Assembly: GCA_036936605.1 (NCBI GenBank)
Contig: JAUPFV010000001.1
Location: 316,092,809 to 316,156,808, forward strand
Origin: Limnanthes douglasii subsp. nivea
Taxonomy: Eukaryota; Streptophyta; Magnoliopsida; Brassicales; Limnanthaceae
Direction of reading: 5' to 3'
DNA: 64,000 bases
Part shown: positions 1-10,092 of the stretch, one piece after another
How the letters are laid out: every line of letters starts with the position of its first letter
How positions within the stretch are numbered: position 1 is the stretch's first letter
Made by a program: the position numbers and the translations under genes
Notes under the pieces: model-generated
What the model was told of the DNA's origin: nothing
Databases searched by the model: none
What the model saw: only the letters and a program-made list of their open reading frames with translations

Positions 1-890
1 TCGAATATCCACGCTCCTTCAATTTCGTCAACAAATATTGCATTTGGGTTTGTCCCCCGTGCTCAACATCACGATGCTTTTTACGACAATTATAAATTGC
101 AAGCATATTCGAAATATTCCTCGGATATGGATACTTCAAACCGCTATATATCTCCCTAGATCATGATTATGTGTACCGTTTACCACTTCCAAACACTATT
201 GCATGGCTAGTACATTAATCGACCTTTTAACGTAAATAGAAAGTTGTATTTTTTTGTTGTAGTCTTCCGCTTTCTTAAAGTATCCGACTTTGCTTTAGAT
301 TTGAAAATATAGTACTTCTCGAAAACGTAATATAGTCTACGAGTTCTTCCCCATTTCCCGCTATCATAGAGCCTTATAATCGTGACGAATTTAATCTTCG
401 TTGATTCAATGTCCATGAAAGCATCCAATTCGTCTTTCGTAAATAACCTATTCGTTGTGAATATTTTTGTGTAATCAGCATCCATACAGGGAGGTTGGGC
501 AGGTTCCTCCTACAAAGAATACCAATTCAATATATATAATGATACTCTACAGGGGTCGCATGCGAATGATACTTTAAAAGTGTCGCATACGAATGAGATG
601 AGTTACGGGTCGCATGCAACTAACAAGGCAATTGGGACGTAATTAATATATCCGACGCATAAGGTGGTCTAGTCGCATGCATATATGCGGCGAATAAGGT
701 TTAACGGCCGCATGAATCGTGCGATCGAGAATTTGTTCATCGCTAAAATTCATATGACCAAGCAAAAAACAAAAACACGAGTTCAACTCTTTACCTCCAT
801 TCGATAAGCGCCATCTTCGTCCAGCAAGTCATCCAAAGAGACGCCCATTGCATAATCTTCCATCAATACCCCGATTTGTTGTTGGGACAT
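1..890 (-). pseudogene. MULE/FAR1-like transposase pseudogene, N-terminal part, running off the left edge
   Basis: Related to Mutator-like (MULE) transposases and FAR1-type proteins, which bind DNA through a WRKY-GCM1-like N-terminal zinc domain. I read a two-exon start on the minus strand. Exon 1 (890-795) opens at an ATG and gives about 32 acidic codons. A GTAAAG donor follows at 794. The intron spans 794-510 and ends TTTGTAG. Exon 2 resumes in the same phase at 509 and contains the block LFTKDELDAFMD, then DSGKWGRTRRLYYVFEK, then a Lys/Arg-rich stretch. After a stop at 209-207 the typical GTHNHDLG motif appears in another frame (about 160-180). A further block, IYNCRKKHRDVEHGG, follows at about 60-100. 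The frame changes and stops make this a pseudogene. The DDE catalytic domain would lie left of the window. Family assignment is from motif order and is fairly sure; the intron is inferred from splice signals plus frame continuity. Confidence 0.7.
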
Positions 891-925
891 GGTAGATTTT
901 GTCGATTTGGGTTAAGAAGATTAGT

Positions 926-963
926 TTTAGGGTTTAATGGTAGTAAACAGTTAGGGTTTAGGG
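926..963. promoter_or_regulatory. Telo-box-like TTTAGGG motifs upstream of the transposase start
   Basis: TTTAGGGTTTA at 926-936 and TTAGGGTTTAGGG at 951-963 are plant telomere-type motifs. On the minus strand they read AAACCCTAA (telo-box) and lie 36-73 bp upstream of the pseudogene ATG at 890. Telo-boxes are common in plant 5' regions. With only about three motif units this is more likely a promoter/5'UTR element than an interstitial telomere. Confidence 0.35.
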
Positions 964-1098
964 TAAATTTTAGAGTTTTCAGATGTTACGTTGTTTTTTG
1001 GGGTAAATGACATGAATGTAATTAGTTAGGGTGAGAAGAATAAATTGGACAATTCAAGTTTGAGTTTCAAAAAAGAGAGGTAGGGTAAAAGATCTATC

Positions 1099-1256
1099 AA
1101 AATGTGTCATTTTTCTAGCCTAGCCTTTCAAAAAATCTTAAAATTTTAAAAACAATATGAGATAATAAATGTGAGAGTGCTTTACTACAAGTGCTTAAGA
1201 AAATAGCCATACAACCTTTAAAATGTCTTTTAACTAAAGAAAAAATGACACATTTT
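1099..1256. repeat. Short inverted repeat (16-bp arms) around an AT-rich 126-bp core
   Basis: The arm aaaatgtgtcattttt (1099-1114) is the exact reverse complement of 1241-1256. The core holds no clear further palindrome and no coding signal. It could be a stem-loop or a very small MITE. No flanking target duplication is evident. Confidence 0.4.
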
Positions 1257-1992
1257 AGAAAAAAAATAACATATACGGAAAGAAAAAAAATACACAAAAT
1301 CGTAAAAAATGATACTCAAAACGTAAAACATATTTTTTTTTATAAAAGAAAGTGTGCAAATCATGGAAATCTTCTTAAAACCGGGCATTCCAAAAACATG
1401 AAAACGTTGCAAATCAAAATAAAACACGACGAAACGACGAAATCAAAGCCCAAAATATGTATATGAAAAACGGTCGTACCCCTCAACTTTTTAATTAGTA
1501 TTAATTTTAAATCTCAAATTTCTATCTTTCAAAATAATTGTTATTGTCTATAAAACTATATAATCATATTCATTAGCCATATTATACAGGGTATTATATT
1601 AAAGGTAATCAAAATCAAACTTTAGTTCTACTTAATATCCTGAATACCAACTATATAAAAAAATTAGTTTTTTTGGAAACTTTATTATATAAACAAAAAC
1701 TCATTGATCTTAAAATATTTCTCCTATTTTTTGAATATTGCATTTTGAAGGCTGCACCTTTTTTAAGATGGCAGTTCAAAACCTTAAAAGAACAATTTTA
1801 TTGCGGATTGAGATCGTTATTTACAAAATATATGCTTTAAAAATTAGGAGATACATTTCAAAGTGTCATGTTTTTTAAGAATAATTTTTAAGCTTTTTTT
1901 TCCTAATTAGTTATAAAGTCATGGTTTTCTATTTTTTTTAAGTTAGGAGTAATTTCTAGGTTATAAAATGTTTAGGAAGTTAATTTAAATGT
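1257..1992. other. AT-rich sequence without recognisable features
   Basis: I see A/T homopolymers and short chance ORFs only. Nothing here resembles the transposon proteins found elsewhere in the window. Confidence 0.5.
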
Positions 1993-2360
1993 TGCATGGA
2001 TCCTTTAGGAAGATGTGAGATGTTAAGTATATTAGATGCAAAACTTGCACGTATGTGAGACATACATGGTTACCATACCTACAATATACGAGATATAAAT
2101 TATGTTTATTAGATGTGAGATGCACGACATGTATTATATGAGAGATACGAGACATGTTTCGTATAATGTTAATAGATGCGAGACTATAATAGGTAGTTTT
2201 TAACAAATGTGAGACCATACATATATCATATGCAAGACACGATACTCGTAGTAAGTTCATACAAGATGTGCATTCATTTAATAGTGCGAGATGCAAGGCA
2301 TTGCATGATGGTAAACATGTGAAGTGCCATACCAATTTACTTTTGATTTAGAGATGTGAG
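1993..2360. repeat. Degenerate iterated GATGYGAGA motif region
   Basis: About ten variants of a word close to aGATGYGAGAyr (gatgtgagat, tatgtgagac, gatgcgagac, aatgtgagac, gtgcgagatg) recur at irregular spacing of about 20-60 bp. This looks like an old, decayed minisatellite. The open minus frame across it (2335-1985) is probably a by-product of the repetition. Confidence 0.45.
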
Positions 2361-2387
2361 ACCATATTATTTTTCTAAATGTTATAT

Positions 2388-3065
2388 CATAGTTTTCGCG
2401 TGGCGTTGTGGCGACCGCCGTGGCGGTGTCGCGAGGTGAGGCGAGGCCTCATCGCCTCAGGGTGGGGCGTGGTGAGGCCATTAGCGTGGCGCTAAGCCTG
2501 GTTTTTTTTTAAATAAAAAATAAAAACCTAAAACTAAGTTTTGGAAAAATGAAGATGTTTTGGAAGAAGTTAATGTTGGAGTTTTTTAGGTTGATGAAGT
2601 AGACTACAATCTTCGATCTAAGAATACATCGCCTTCAGCGGCTTGAACAAGAGATCAGAGGATTGTTGATGAAGACTCTTAAGAAGATATACTCCATTAT
2701 GAGATATAATTAGAGAAAATAATAGCGATGAGAGGTGTAAAGATGTTGACTCGAACGATGATGATAGTCTGTGTTTGGAATTTGACTCTGATGCTTTAAG
2801 AATTATGTAATTGGATGTTTTATAAGTAGATCTTTTAATCTACGTGTTTGTCATTTGACTCGGATGTTCTAAGAACTATATAATTGGATTTTAAAGTAAT
2901 TATTGTTAGTTTAAATGTATAAATAGTACTATTTAAATTACAGTTACGTGCTATAAAAATATTATTCAGGTAAGGGGTCGCTGCATGTCATGTGGCCATC
3001 ACCTCGTTGTTGTGGCTTTTTTAGCCCTCTTCACCATAGACCACCGCACGCCACTTACAACTATG
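2388..3065. mobile_element. hAT-like DNA transposon remnant with GC-rich termini
   Basis: The left end reads CATAGTTttcgcGTGGCG (from 2388). The right end, read in reverse complement from 3065, is CATAGTTgtaaGTGGCG, so the two form imperfect terminal inverted repeats. Both subterminal zones are GC-rich (2398-2490 and 2975-3055) in otherwise AT-rich DNA, which is common for plant hAT elements. The flanks (gttatat / tttatac) could be a decayed 8-bp target duplication. Inside, a unit near tttgactcGGATGttctaagaa occurs twice (about 2779 and 2858). A short acidic frame at 2728-2808 might be a transposase C-terminus. The left breakpoint of the large duplication (2677) falls inside this element. Family assignment is tentative. 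Confidence 0.45.
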
Positions 3066-3529
3066 TTTATACTTCTTATTAATTGTTTTTAACCGTGCAA
3101 TGCATGTAAACAATATGTAGATTTTGAGTTTGTATTTTTATATCAGAATTTTCAAACTGCAATCGTTTCTATTAGTGAGTTTGAAGACTTTGAAAGTATT
3201 CTAAGGTATGTTGAAAGTAAATAAGATATGTTGGTTATAGATAATTACAGTATAACCTACTATTGCGGTGATAATATATATTTATTTACGAATATCAACA
3301 ATTTTGTAGGGTTCTTAGTAGTGTTTGATGTTAAGCGTTTACAAAGTGTTATTTTTATATAGATTATATATAATTGATGTGGTTGATTAAGAAACACATA
3401 TAGAATCTAGCTTAAGTCTATTTGAATGCCCAAATAATAAATTAGTTGGTGGAGAGAGTAGTTTTGGTTTAAGTTATGTGTTGCAACTTTAAGATTAACT
3501 TTAAGATTAGCATAATACACGATCTAAAA
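3066..3529. other. Intergenic AT-rich spacer between the hAT-like remnant and E1
   Basis: No coding or repeat signal is recognised. It ends with TAAAA (3525-3529), the left target-site duplication of E1. Confidence 0.5.
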
Positions 3530-3853
3530 TGATATGGAAATGGAAATTCAAGGACTAAATTGTAAATAATAAAAGCATTATGTAACATTTGGTAAAGTTA
3601 GAGAAGGATTTCGTAACTATGTCTTTTAGTCAAGGACTAAGAGTGCAATTTACCCTTTTTATGTAACTCTTTTCAGTTGTAAGCTAAGTTTTTGTGCGTC
3701 CATATAAAGGCCAAAGCTAAACTAATAACGAAGTTGAATTTTTTAGATTAGATCAGTTGCGTACTTTCATTATCTCTCTCTAAAATCTATTGCTCTCTCT
3801 ATAACACTTCTTCTCTTGTTTACTAAAGAAATCTTAAACAACCAAACTCACCA
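3530..3853 (+). repeat. E1 5' LTR
   Basis: It starts TGATATGG, ends CTCACCA and matches 13700-14022. A TATA box (TATAAA, 3703-3708) marks the probable promoter, with U3 to its left and R-U5 to its right. The downstream part is rich in tctctctctaaa-type pyrimidine tracts. Confidence 0.92.
3703..3708 (+). promoter_or_regulatory. TATA box of the E1 5' LTR
   Basis: CATATAAAGG lies in mid-LTR. The 3' LTR carries TATATAAAGA at the homologous place (about 13870), so the box is retained in both LTRs. Confidence 0.6.
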
Positions 3854-3855
3854 AA

Positions 3856-3871
3856 TTGGCGACTTCACTGG
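3856..3871 (+). other. E1 primer-binding site
   Basis: TTGGCGACTTCACTGG starts 2 nt after the 5' LTR. E3 has TTGGCGACCACAATGG at the same place. This resembles the tRNA-Arg-type primer sites reported for Ogre/Tat elements; the tRNA identity is from memory and not checked. Confidence 0.65.
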
Positions 3872-4065
3872 AACTGACTGATAATCAGTGCCTTTTCTAC
3901 TAGTTCGAATTTTGTTAACCTAGAAAAACGATCTTGAAACTTTGCAATGAATTCTGAAAACAACCAGTTGGTTGGATCAATGATTGAAACACTAAGATAA
4001 GATTTATAAGGAATGAAAATAGACCCAAATAATATGTTCTGATCCAGACTCAATCTGGTATAGAA

Positions 4066-5517
4066 ATGCGTATGAACCAACTCTTAGATAAAATAAACAC
4101 GCTAAATGAGAAATACGAGCAAATAGAGCAAGAGATTCACTCGGCAAAGCGAAAGTCCGAAGTGAGACAAATAAATGAGCAAACTGAAATTGGAAACCAA
4201 TCTGATCGATCTTTCACTGATCAACAGATCAGGAATGAGCAGAAAAAGGCGCGGTTCGAAGCTCCAAAAGAGCGCTATTCTTGTCGGGAAGGAAAGAAAG
4301 ACAAGAAAAAGTGTGTCGCATCTAGTGATGCGGAGGTTGAGAGCTCTGCCTTAGGTTTTAAAAAGTATAAGGTTTCTTCGAAGGAAAAAAGGGAACAACC
4401 CTGAAAATATAAGAAGGAACACAGATCTAGGAGGGACAACATTCCTCGTTGTTTGAGAGAATCTAATTGGTGTGAGGGGAACACATCGAATCAGTATGCG
4501 GAGACTGATCAGAATTTTAATACAGTCGTTGGAACTGAAGATCAGTACGTGCATGGTTTCGATTAGAGGAACTCTCCGTTGACAAGTGAAATTAGATCTA
4601 TTACAATTCCGAAGCGTTTTGATATTGCCAAGATTGAAAATTTCGATGGGATGTAGGATCCAGACGATCACATCAAACAATTCAAAAATTATATGATGAA
4701 CTTCGAAGACGACGACAAATTGGTGTGTCGTGCTTTTTCACACACTTTTAAAAGAACAACTTTGAAGTTGTACAATCAGATTCCGAGGGCATCTATTTCA
4801 AATTTTAAGGATTTGATACTCTTGTTAGAAGGCAGTTTGTTGGTAGCAAAGAGATGAGGGTAAATGGTGATACAATTATCCAATGCAAGCAGGTAGTTGG
4901 AGAAACATTTAAGGAGTGCACAAAATGATTTGTTTTGACGAAGGCAAGTTTGGATAATTGCGAAGAGGGAGTGGTGGTGACAGCTTTTCGCCAAGGGTTA
5001 CTGCTAGGGGATCTGGCTAATGAGACAACAAAAAGGAAGGCTTTAATGTTTGGAGCATTAATGACTCAGGTTGAAGATCAGATTAAAGTCGAAGAATCAA
5101 CCAGGGTCCGAGGTGGATCGGTTAATGTTCCAAAAAATTCAGTTCAAGTGGCCCATAACCAAGGGAAATCTTTAAATACTAATCAGCAGGCGCGTCCGAA
5201 GAATAATAATTTGCCTCCTCGAACCAAGGGATATTCAAATCAAGCCTCATCTTACAACTCCAATAGGACGATGCCAAACCAATGGATAAGGCCAGAGTAT
5301 TATACAGACTTAACTGAGAGTGTGGCCATAATTTTTGACAAAAATTAGAGCTTCGTGAATTTTAGGAAGCCAACTCCAATTAATAGGCCAAGAGAGGACC
5401 GGAACAATAAAATTAGAAGATATCACGATGACATTGGTCATGATATCAATAACTGTATTGCTTTGAAAAACGAGGTTCAAATTATGATAGAAAATAGAAA
5501 GCTTTTAACTTGAAGTC
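4066..5517 (+). pseudogene. E1 gag (nucleocapsid/capsid) pseudogene
   Basis: Encodes the structural polyprotein that would form the cytoplasmic particle. The first frame (4066-4401) is a Glu/Lys-rich, coiled-coil-like N-terminus. After a stop at 4402-4404 the retrotransposon gag core appears (about 4575-4845; motif FDIAKIENFDG, then DPDDHIKQF). It continues after a frameshift from about 4935 (TAFRQGLLLGDLA), followed by an Asn/Gln-rich basic linker. A zinc-knuckle remnant reads RRYHDDIGHDINNC at 5428-5469; the first cysteine expected in this family is Arg here. Several in-frame stops and at least one frameshift break it. The start was chosen as the first Met of the coiled-coil frame 213 bp after the LTR. 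Confidence 0.8.
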
Positions 5518-5539
5518 ACAAGGAAACGCATAAAAAACT

Positions 5540-6380
5540 CCAGCATCGAATTCACAATCGGCCAGCCAAATACACAAGCTGAGAATTTGATGATTCTAGA
5601 TTTAAAGGCTGATGAGTTTGATACTACTTTAGATTACTTGGATAAGGATCCATATAAATTGATTCTGATGGTTGTTGAAGAGCCAATAAAGAAAGGACAT
5701 GTTTGAAGTCTTTGTGACTTTTTTTCTTGAGTCATTGGCCATTTCCGGAGGTGATTCAATGTTTAGTTATACTGATAGTTCGAGGAAGAGACATTTTGTC
5801 AATTTGAAAACTCAAATTGAAGGGAGAATGTCCCCTCATTTGTATGGCAAGAAGGACATTCCTTTTATCTTATTCGATGAGGAAGATTTGAGAGGTAATG
5901 CGGGGCCGCATGAGGATGCCGTAAATATTAGTGCAGAAGTTGTTGGTTATGAAATCAGACGCATGCTCTTTGACACCGGGAGTTTGGCGAATTTTTTTTC
6001 TTCAAAGAAACGTATGACAGGATGTGCAATCCTCCTCGAATTTCTCAGTCAGAACATACGATTATTGAATCCACTGGTGTGACAACACGAGTGATAGGAG
6101 AATTCGATGGGTAATTTAGTTTAGGGAATGAACCCTTCAAAAAGAAAGTTCAAGTGCTATTTATGGTGGTGGACTGTACTACAAGTTACAACGCTATTTT
6201 TGGAAGGTCTTGGCTGTCCATAATGTATGGGGTTGTGTCGACAGTGCACCAGCGTTTTAAATACGTGGTCGGTAATCGTGTGGGAGTCATTTGGAGTGAC
6301 CATAAAGTTGCAAGAGAATGATATGCCACTGCACTTCGGATTCGAGGATCCAGCCGTGAAGATATGATGAATGAATAACA
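5540..6380 (+). pseudogene. E1 aspartic protease (retropepsin) pseudogene
   Basis: Retropepsin cleaves the Gag-Pol polyprotein. The reading frame from 5699 contains the upstream AISGGDS block and then the active-site motif MLFDTGSLANFF at about 5962-5997, so the DTG triad is preserved. A frame change follows, and the downstream protease motif CTTSYNAIFGRSWLS appears at about 6175-6220. Stops at about 6080, 6110 and 6125 and again near 6320 interrupt it. The same SYNxIxxRSWL block is found in E3 (minus, near 25970), which supports the reading. It sits between gag and RT as expected. Confidence 0.78.
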
Positions 6381-6399
6381 GTCATAGGGGTTGACCTCC

Positions 6400-7905
6400 G
6401 ATTTTAATGAAAGGTTTGACGATCCGAGGGAAACCCCAGGGTCATTAATAGTAAGTGAAGAAATTGAGGAGTATATTTTTCTGAGGGAAAAGAACTTCAG
6501 ATATGAACCTTACTGACCCCAGTTCTATGCCAACGACCGTTAGAATTTTTTCTTATATTTTGGGCGTTTTCGCTTGGACAACGAAGGATGTGATAGGTGT
6601 GCTGATCGAAGTAATCTGCCATAATTTGTCTGTTAACTTAAAGGTGAAGCCTATAATTAAAAAAAAAGGGAATTTTCATCAGAAAAAGCAGAAGCAATTG
6701 TTTCCGAAGTGGATGATTTATCTCGGGTCGGAGATATAAGGGAGTCGCAATATCCCTTATGGACGGCGAATCGAGTTATGGTTAAGAAGAAGAATGGAAA
6801 GTGGAGAATGTGTGTGGATTATACAGACTTAAATCGAGTCTGTCCTAACGACCCATTTCTTGTTCCTTGGATAGATCAGCTGATTGATTCTACTTTGGGA
6901 AACAAAATATTAAGTTGCATAGATGCTTTTGCAAGATATAACTAGATCCAAAGGATTAAGAATGCACTACTTTTATTATTGATAGGGGTTTGTAGTGTTA
7001 CAAGGTTATGCCTTTTGGATTGAAAAACGCCAGAGCTACTTATCAAAGGTTAATGAATAGAGCATTTGCCACTCCAATTGGAAGAAACATGGAGGTGTAT
7101 ATCGAAAAAAGTGTTGGTAAAAAAGCTTGGTGGACGATGCACATCTGGAGGATTTAGAGGAGACATTCTTGAATCTAAGAGCAATCAGGCTAAAGCCTAA
7201 TCCTGAAAAATGTACTTTCGGAGTTTGATCTTGGAAGTTCTTGGGTTATGTTATCAGTGAAAGAAGGATAGAAGCTGATCCAGAACAGTTGAAAGTTTTA
7301 ATAACAATGAATTCACCTCGAACAGTTAAAGAAGTGAAAGTTTTGACATGAAGGTTAGCAACACCTAATTGATTTATTTCTAGATTTTCTGACAAATATT
7401 TTCCTTTCTTTCAAGTGTTGAGAGGGCAAAAAATATTTAAGTGGACTTTGGATTGTGAAGCAGCGTTTACAAGCATAAAAATTATTATCATCACCAGAAA
7501 TTTCACCAAAGCCTCGAAGTAGAGAGAAACATTTTTTGTACATTGCGGTATCAGTTTTTGCAGTAAGTGCAGTATTGATCATCGAAGATTCAGGAATTCT
7601 GAACCCAGTGTACTATGTCAGCAAAAGTTTTTGACAACATAAAATAGATATTTGAAGCTTGAGAAATTAACATTATCGTTGGTGGTGGATGCTAGAAAGA
7701 TGCGCTCTTATTTCCAAGCTCATGCCATTGAAGTTCGAACTTCATTTCACTTGAAAAATGTTTTGCAACGTCCTAATATTTCAAGGAGAATGACCAAGTG
7801 GTCAGTAGAGTCGGGGGATCATGATATCTTATTCACACCTTGAACTGCAATTAAAGCTCAAGCTTTGACATATTTTCTTGTTGACTTTCATTCAAGTAGA
7901 TCAGA
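6400..7905 (+). pseudogene. E1 reverse transcriptase and classical RNase H pseudogene
   Basis: RT copies the element RNA into DNA, and the adjoining RNase H removes the RNA strand. Recognisable blocks are SQYPLWTANRVMVKKKNGKW at 6749-6808, CVDYTDLNRVCPND (6811-6852), IDAFARYN (to 6942) and CYKVMPFGLKNA (about 6998-7032, shifted frame). The catalytic YVDD position reads VYIEKS (7096-7113): both aspartates are gone. Connection and RNase H blocks follow (PVYYVSKSF at 7608-7634; LKNVLQ; RRMTKWSVESGDHD, to about 7825). A stop TAG at 6943-6945 is CAG (Gln) in the second copy (51648-51650), so it arose after the duplication. At least three frameshifts and many stops make it inactive. Confidence 0.85.
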
Positions 7906-7939
7906 TATTGACGAAAGTAAGGAGTTTTTCGCATCGAAT

Positions 7940-8345
7940 TCGATGTAGGTTATTCGAACAGATGGCGGATCAAGTATTGTGGGATGCAGCGCTGAATTTC
8001 ATTTAATTGCTCCATCTAGAGAAATGATGTTTCATTCAATCAAATTTAGTTTTCACGCCTCGAATAACGAAGCATAATACAAAGCTGATTTGGCTGGTTT
8101 GAGACTTGCGAAAATATGTGGAGCTACTTTAGTACGATTGAAGATAGATTCTCAATTAATAGCAAATCAAGTATCTGGAAACTTTGAAGCAAAAAATGAT
8201 CGATTAATTTTGTATCTTCGGGAGCTTCGAAACTTGATACCATTATTTGATCATGTTGTTGTGTACATATTAGTCGAGGAAGTAACACGGTAGCTGATTC
8301 GTTAGCAAATATCGTTTACAAGGAAGAGTATCCCTAGATTTTGTT
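7940..8345 (+). pseudogene. E1 second (archaeal-type) RNase H pseudogene
   Basis: Tat-lineage elements carry a second RNase H between the classical RNase H and integrase. Here IRTDGGSS (7949-7972) supplies the first catalytic aspartate. SNNEA*YKADLAGL (about 8061-8104) supplies the glutamate but contains a stop. KIDSQLIANQVSGNF (8140-8184) supplies the next aspartate. The frame closes at 8291-8293, and the family's terminal block appears shifted after that. E3, E5 and E6 carry the same block, which supports dual RNase H as a shared property. Confidence 0.75.
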
Positions 8346-8399
8346 ACAAGAGAATTCGTCGATTTTAATCTAGTCAGACTAGTGTGATTATATGGAATA

Positions 8400-9611
8400 A
8401 CTTTTTGTCACTACAGATGTAGTCCAAGGTGATTGGCGAACTAACATTTTAATTTTTTTTATTCGAGGAGCATTGCCTGACGATGCAAAATTGACCAAAA
8501 AACTGCGAGCCAAAGCTTTTGGATACATAGTTTTGGATGGAGTTTTATATAAGAAAGCATTGAGTAGGCCATTATTATAATGTTTGAATAAGCAAGAATC
8601 ACAAGAAGTTTTATCAAAGTTGCATGATGGAGAAGGGTCAGCTCATTGTGGGTATAAAGCTTTATCTTGTCGAGTTTTGCTTGCATGGTTTTATTGGCCT
8701 TCGATCATGAACGATGCCAAAAATTTGGTTCGAAGCTGTGATACCCGTCAAAGGTTTGTTAATTCTATTCATACGCCGAGATTCCACTATGTCTATCACC
8801 GAGGCCATACCATTTGATAGATGGGGAATTTATTTAGTGGGGCCTTTGCCGATGGCATCTCGAGGGTGGCAAATGATAATTGTAGAGGTGGCCTATTTTA
8901 AAAAGTGGGCAGAAGCGGAACTGTTATCTAGAACGAAAGCAAAAAATGTATTTAAATTTATTATAAACAGTATTTGTTGTCGTTTTGGAGTGCCTCAGAG
9001 AAATACCTATGGATAATGGCCCTTAATTTAATAATAAAGAAATGACTTCATTATGCGCTTCGAAAGGAATTCAACAATGTTTCTCAACACATTTTCATCC
9101 TCAAGCAAATGGACAAGTCGAGGTGACGAACATATCTATTTTAGATGGTTTGAAGAAAAGTTTGACAGGGGCAGCAGGGAAATGGCCAAATTATTTGCAA
9201 GAAGTGCTTTGGGCGTATCGAACAACTCCTAGGGAAGCCACTAAGAAAACTCATTTTGCTTTAGCATATGGAATGGATGTTGTCAACCCTGTGGAATCTG
9301 CGATATCTTCTTTTAGAATAACCCAATACTCTGAAAAATCCAATTATGAAGCTAAAAGAGAAAATTTAGATCTGATTGATGAGAAAAGAGTTCGAGCTCA
9401 TCTAAACGTAATACATTATCAAACTCTTATGAGAAATCGGTACAATTCGAGGGTAAAAAGAAGGGAGTTTAAAATAGGTGATAAAATCTTGAGAAAGGTA
9501 TTTCTGCATACTAAGGAGAAGAGTCTCGGAAAAATGGCCCATAATTGGGAAGGAACTTATGTGGTTACTGAAAGGATAAAGCCATGGTCTTATCGCCTCT
9601 ATGATAGTTAG
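8400..9611 (+). pseudogene. E1 integrase pseudogene
   Basis: Integrase inserts the cDNA into the genome. The zinc-binding domain is at 8584-8755; its HHCC signature ends CDTRQ, so the last cysteine is Arg. The catalytic core starts in another frame near 8814 (GPLPMASRGWQ). The position of the first DDE aspartate reads VEVAYFKKW, an Ala, so the site is dead. The second aspartate (MDNGP, about 9010-9024) is out of frame here because of a frame problem near 8991-9000. The glutamate block HPQANGQVEVTN is intact (about 9098-9133). The C-terminal domain runs to the stop at 9609-9611 (KVFLHTKEKSLGKMAHNWEG). No chromodomain follows. Nonsense just after DNGP separates the last 189 codons. Confidence 0.85.
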
Positions 9612-9707
9612 GGGAGGATGCTTCAACAACATGAAATATACAGCATCTGAAATTATATTAGGAATAGCTATGTTGTATTTTGAATTTGTTTCTTTTGGTT
9701 TAATAAA

Positions 9708-9753
9708 GCACACTTTCCTACTCTGTTGGCCCATGAAGGATTTAACGAGGCGC
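9708..9753 (+). other. Conserved non-coding box 3' of pol (E1)
   Basis: About 100 bp after the pol stop, the words CACTTTCCTACTCTG, TTGGC and GGATTTAACGAGGCG match the boxes found on the minus strand in E3 (22015-22066) and E6 (45042-45093), and part of it in E5. It is conserved while the surrounding spacer is not. Confidence 0.55.
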
Positions 9754-9922
9754 TATGTACATATTCAACATTATCAATAAAATTCATTTTTAGCCAATGG
9801 TTGTTTACAAGTGTTTATTTAAACTATCTTGATAAATGATTAAAGACTGATCATCTTTGAGGTTGATCAATACTAGAATGTTCCGAAGTGTTTATTACAC
9901 TTTTCGAAGAAACAACCATGTT

Positions 9923-10092
9923 CGAAGTGCTACGTTCAATAAACGCATTGTGATATTCGAAATACGACGTCCAATAAACGTATTGTGATATTCCAAGTGC
10001 TACGTACAATAAATGCACTGTGATTTTGAAGTGCTACGTCCAATAAACGCACTATGATATTCGATGTGCCACGTTCATTTAATACACTATAA
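9923..10092. repeat. 35-bp tandem repeat array in the pol/aORF spacer of E1
   Basis: Nearly five units with starts at 9923, 9958, 9993, about 10027 and 10062. The core is gtgctacgtccaataaacgc followed by actgtgatattcga. The array lies between the convergent 3' ends of pol and the antisense ORF. The 3' untranslated region of Ogre/Tat elements is a known nursery of tandem repeats. Confidence 0.8.

Noticed and set aside
926..963. Interstitial telomere
   Set aside because: Only two or three TTTAGGG units; better explained as telo-box motifs.
1191..1466. 91-codon + frame and overlapping minus frames at 1115-1427
   Set aside because: Lys/Phe composition of AT-rich DNA read on both strands; no motif, and they overlap each other.
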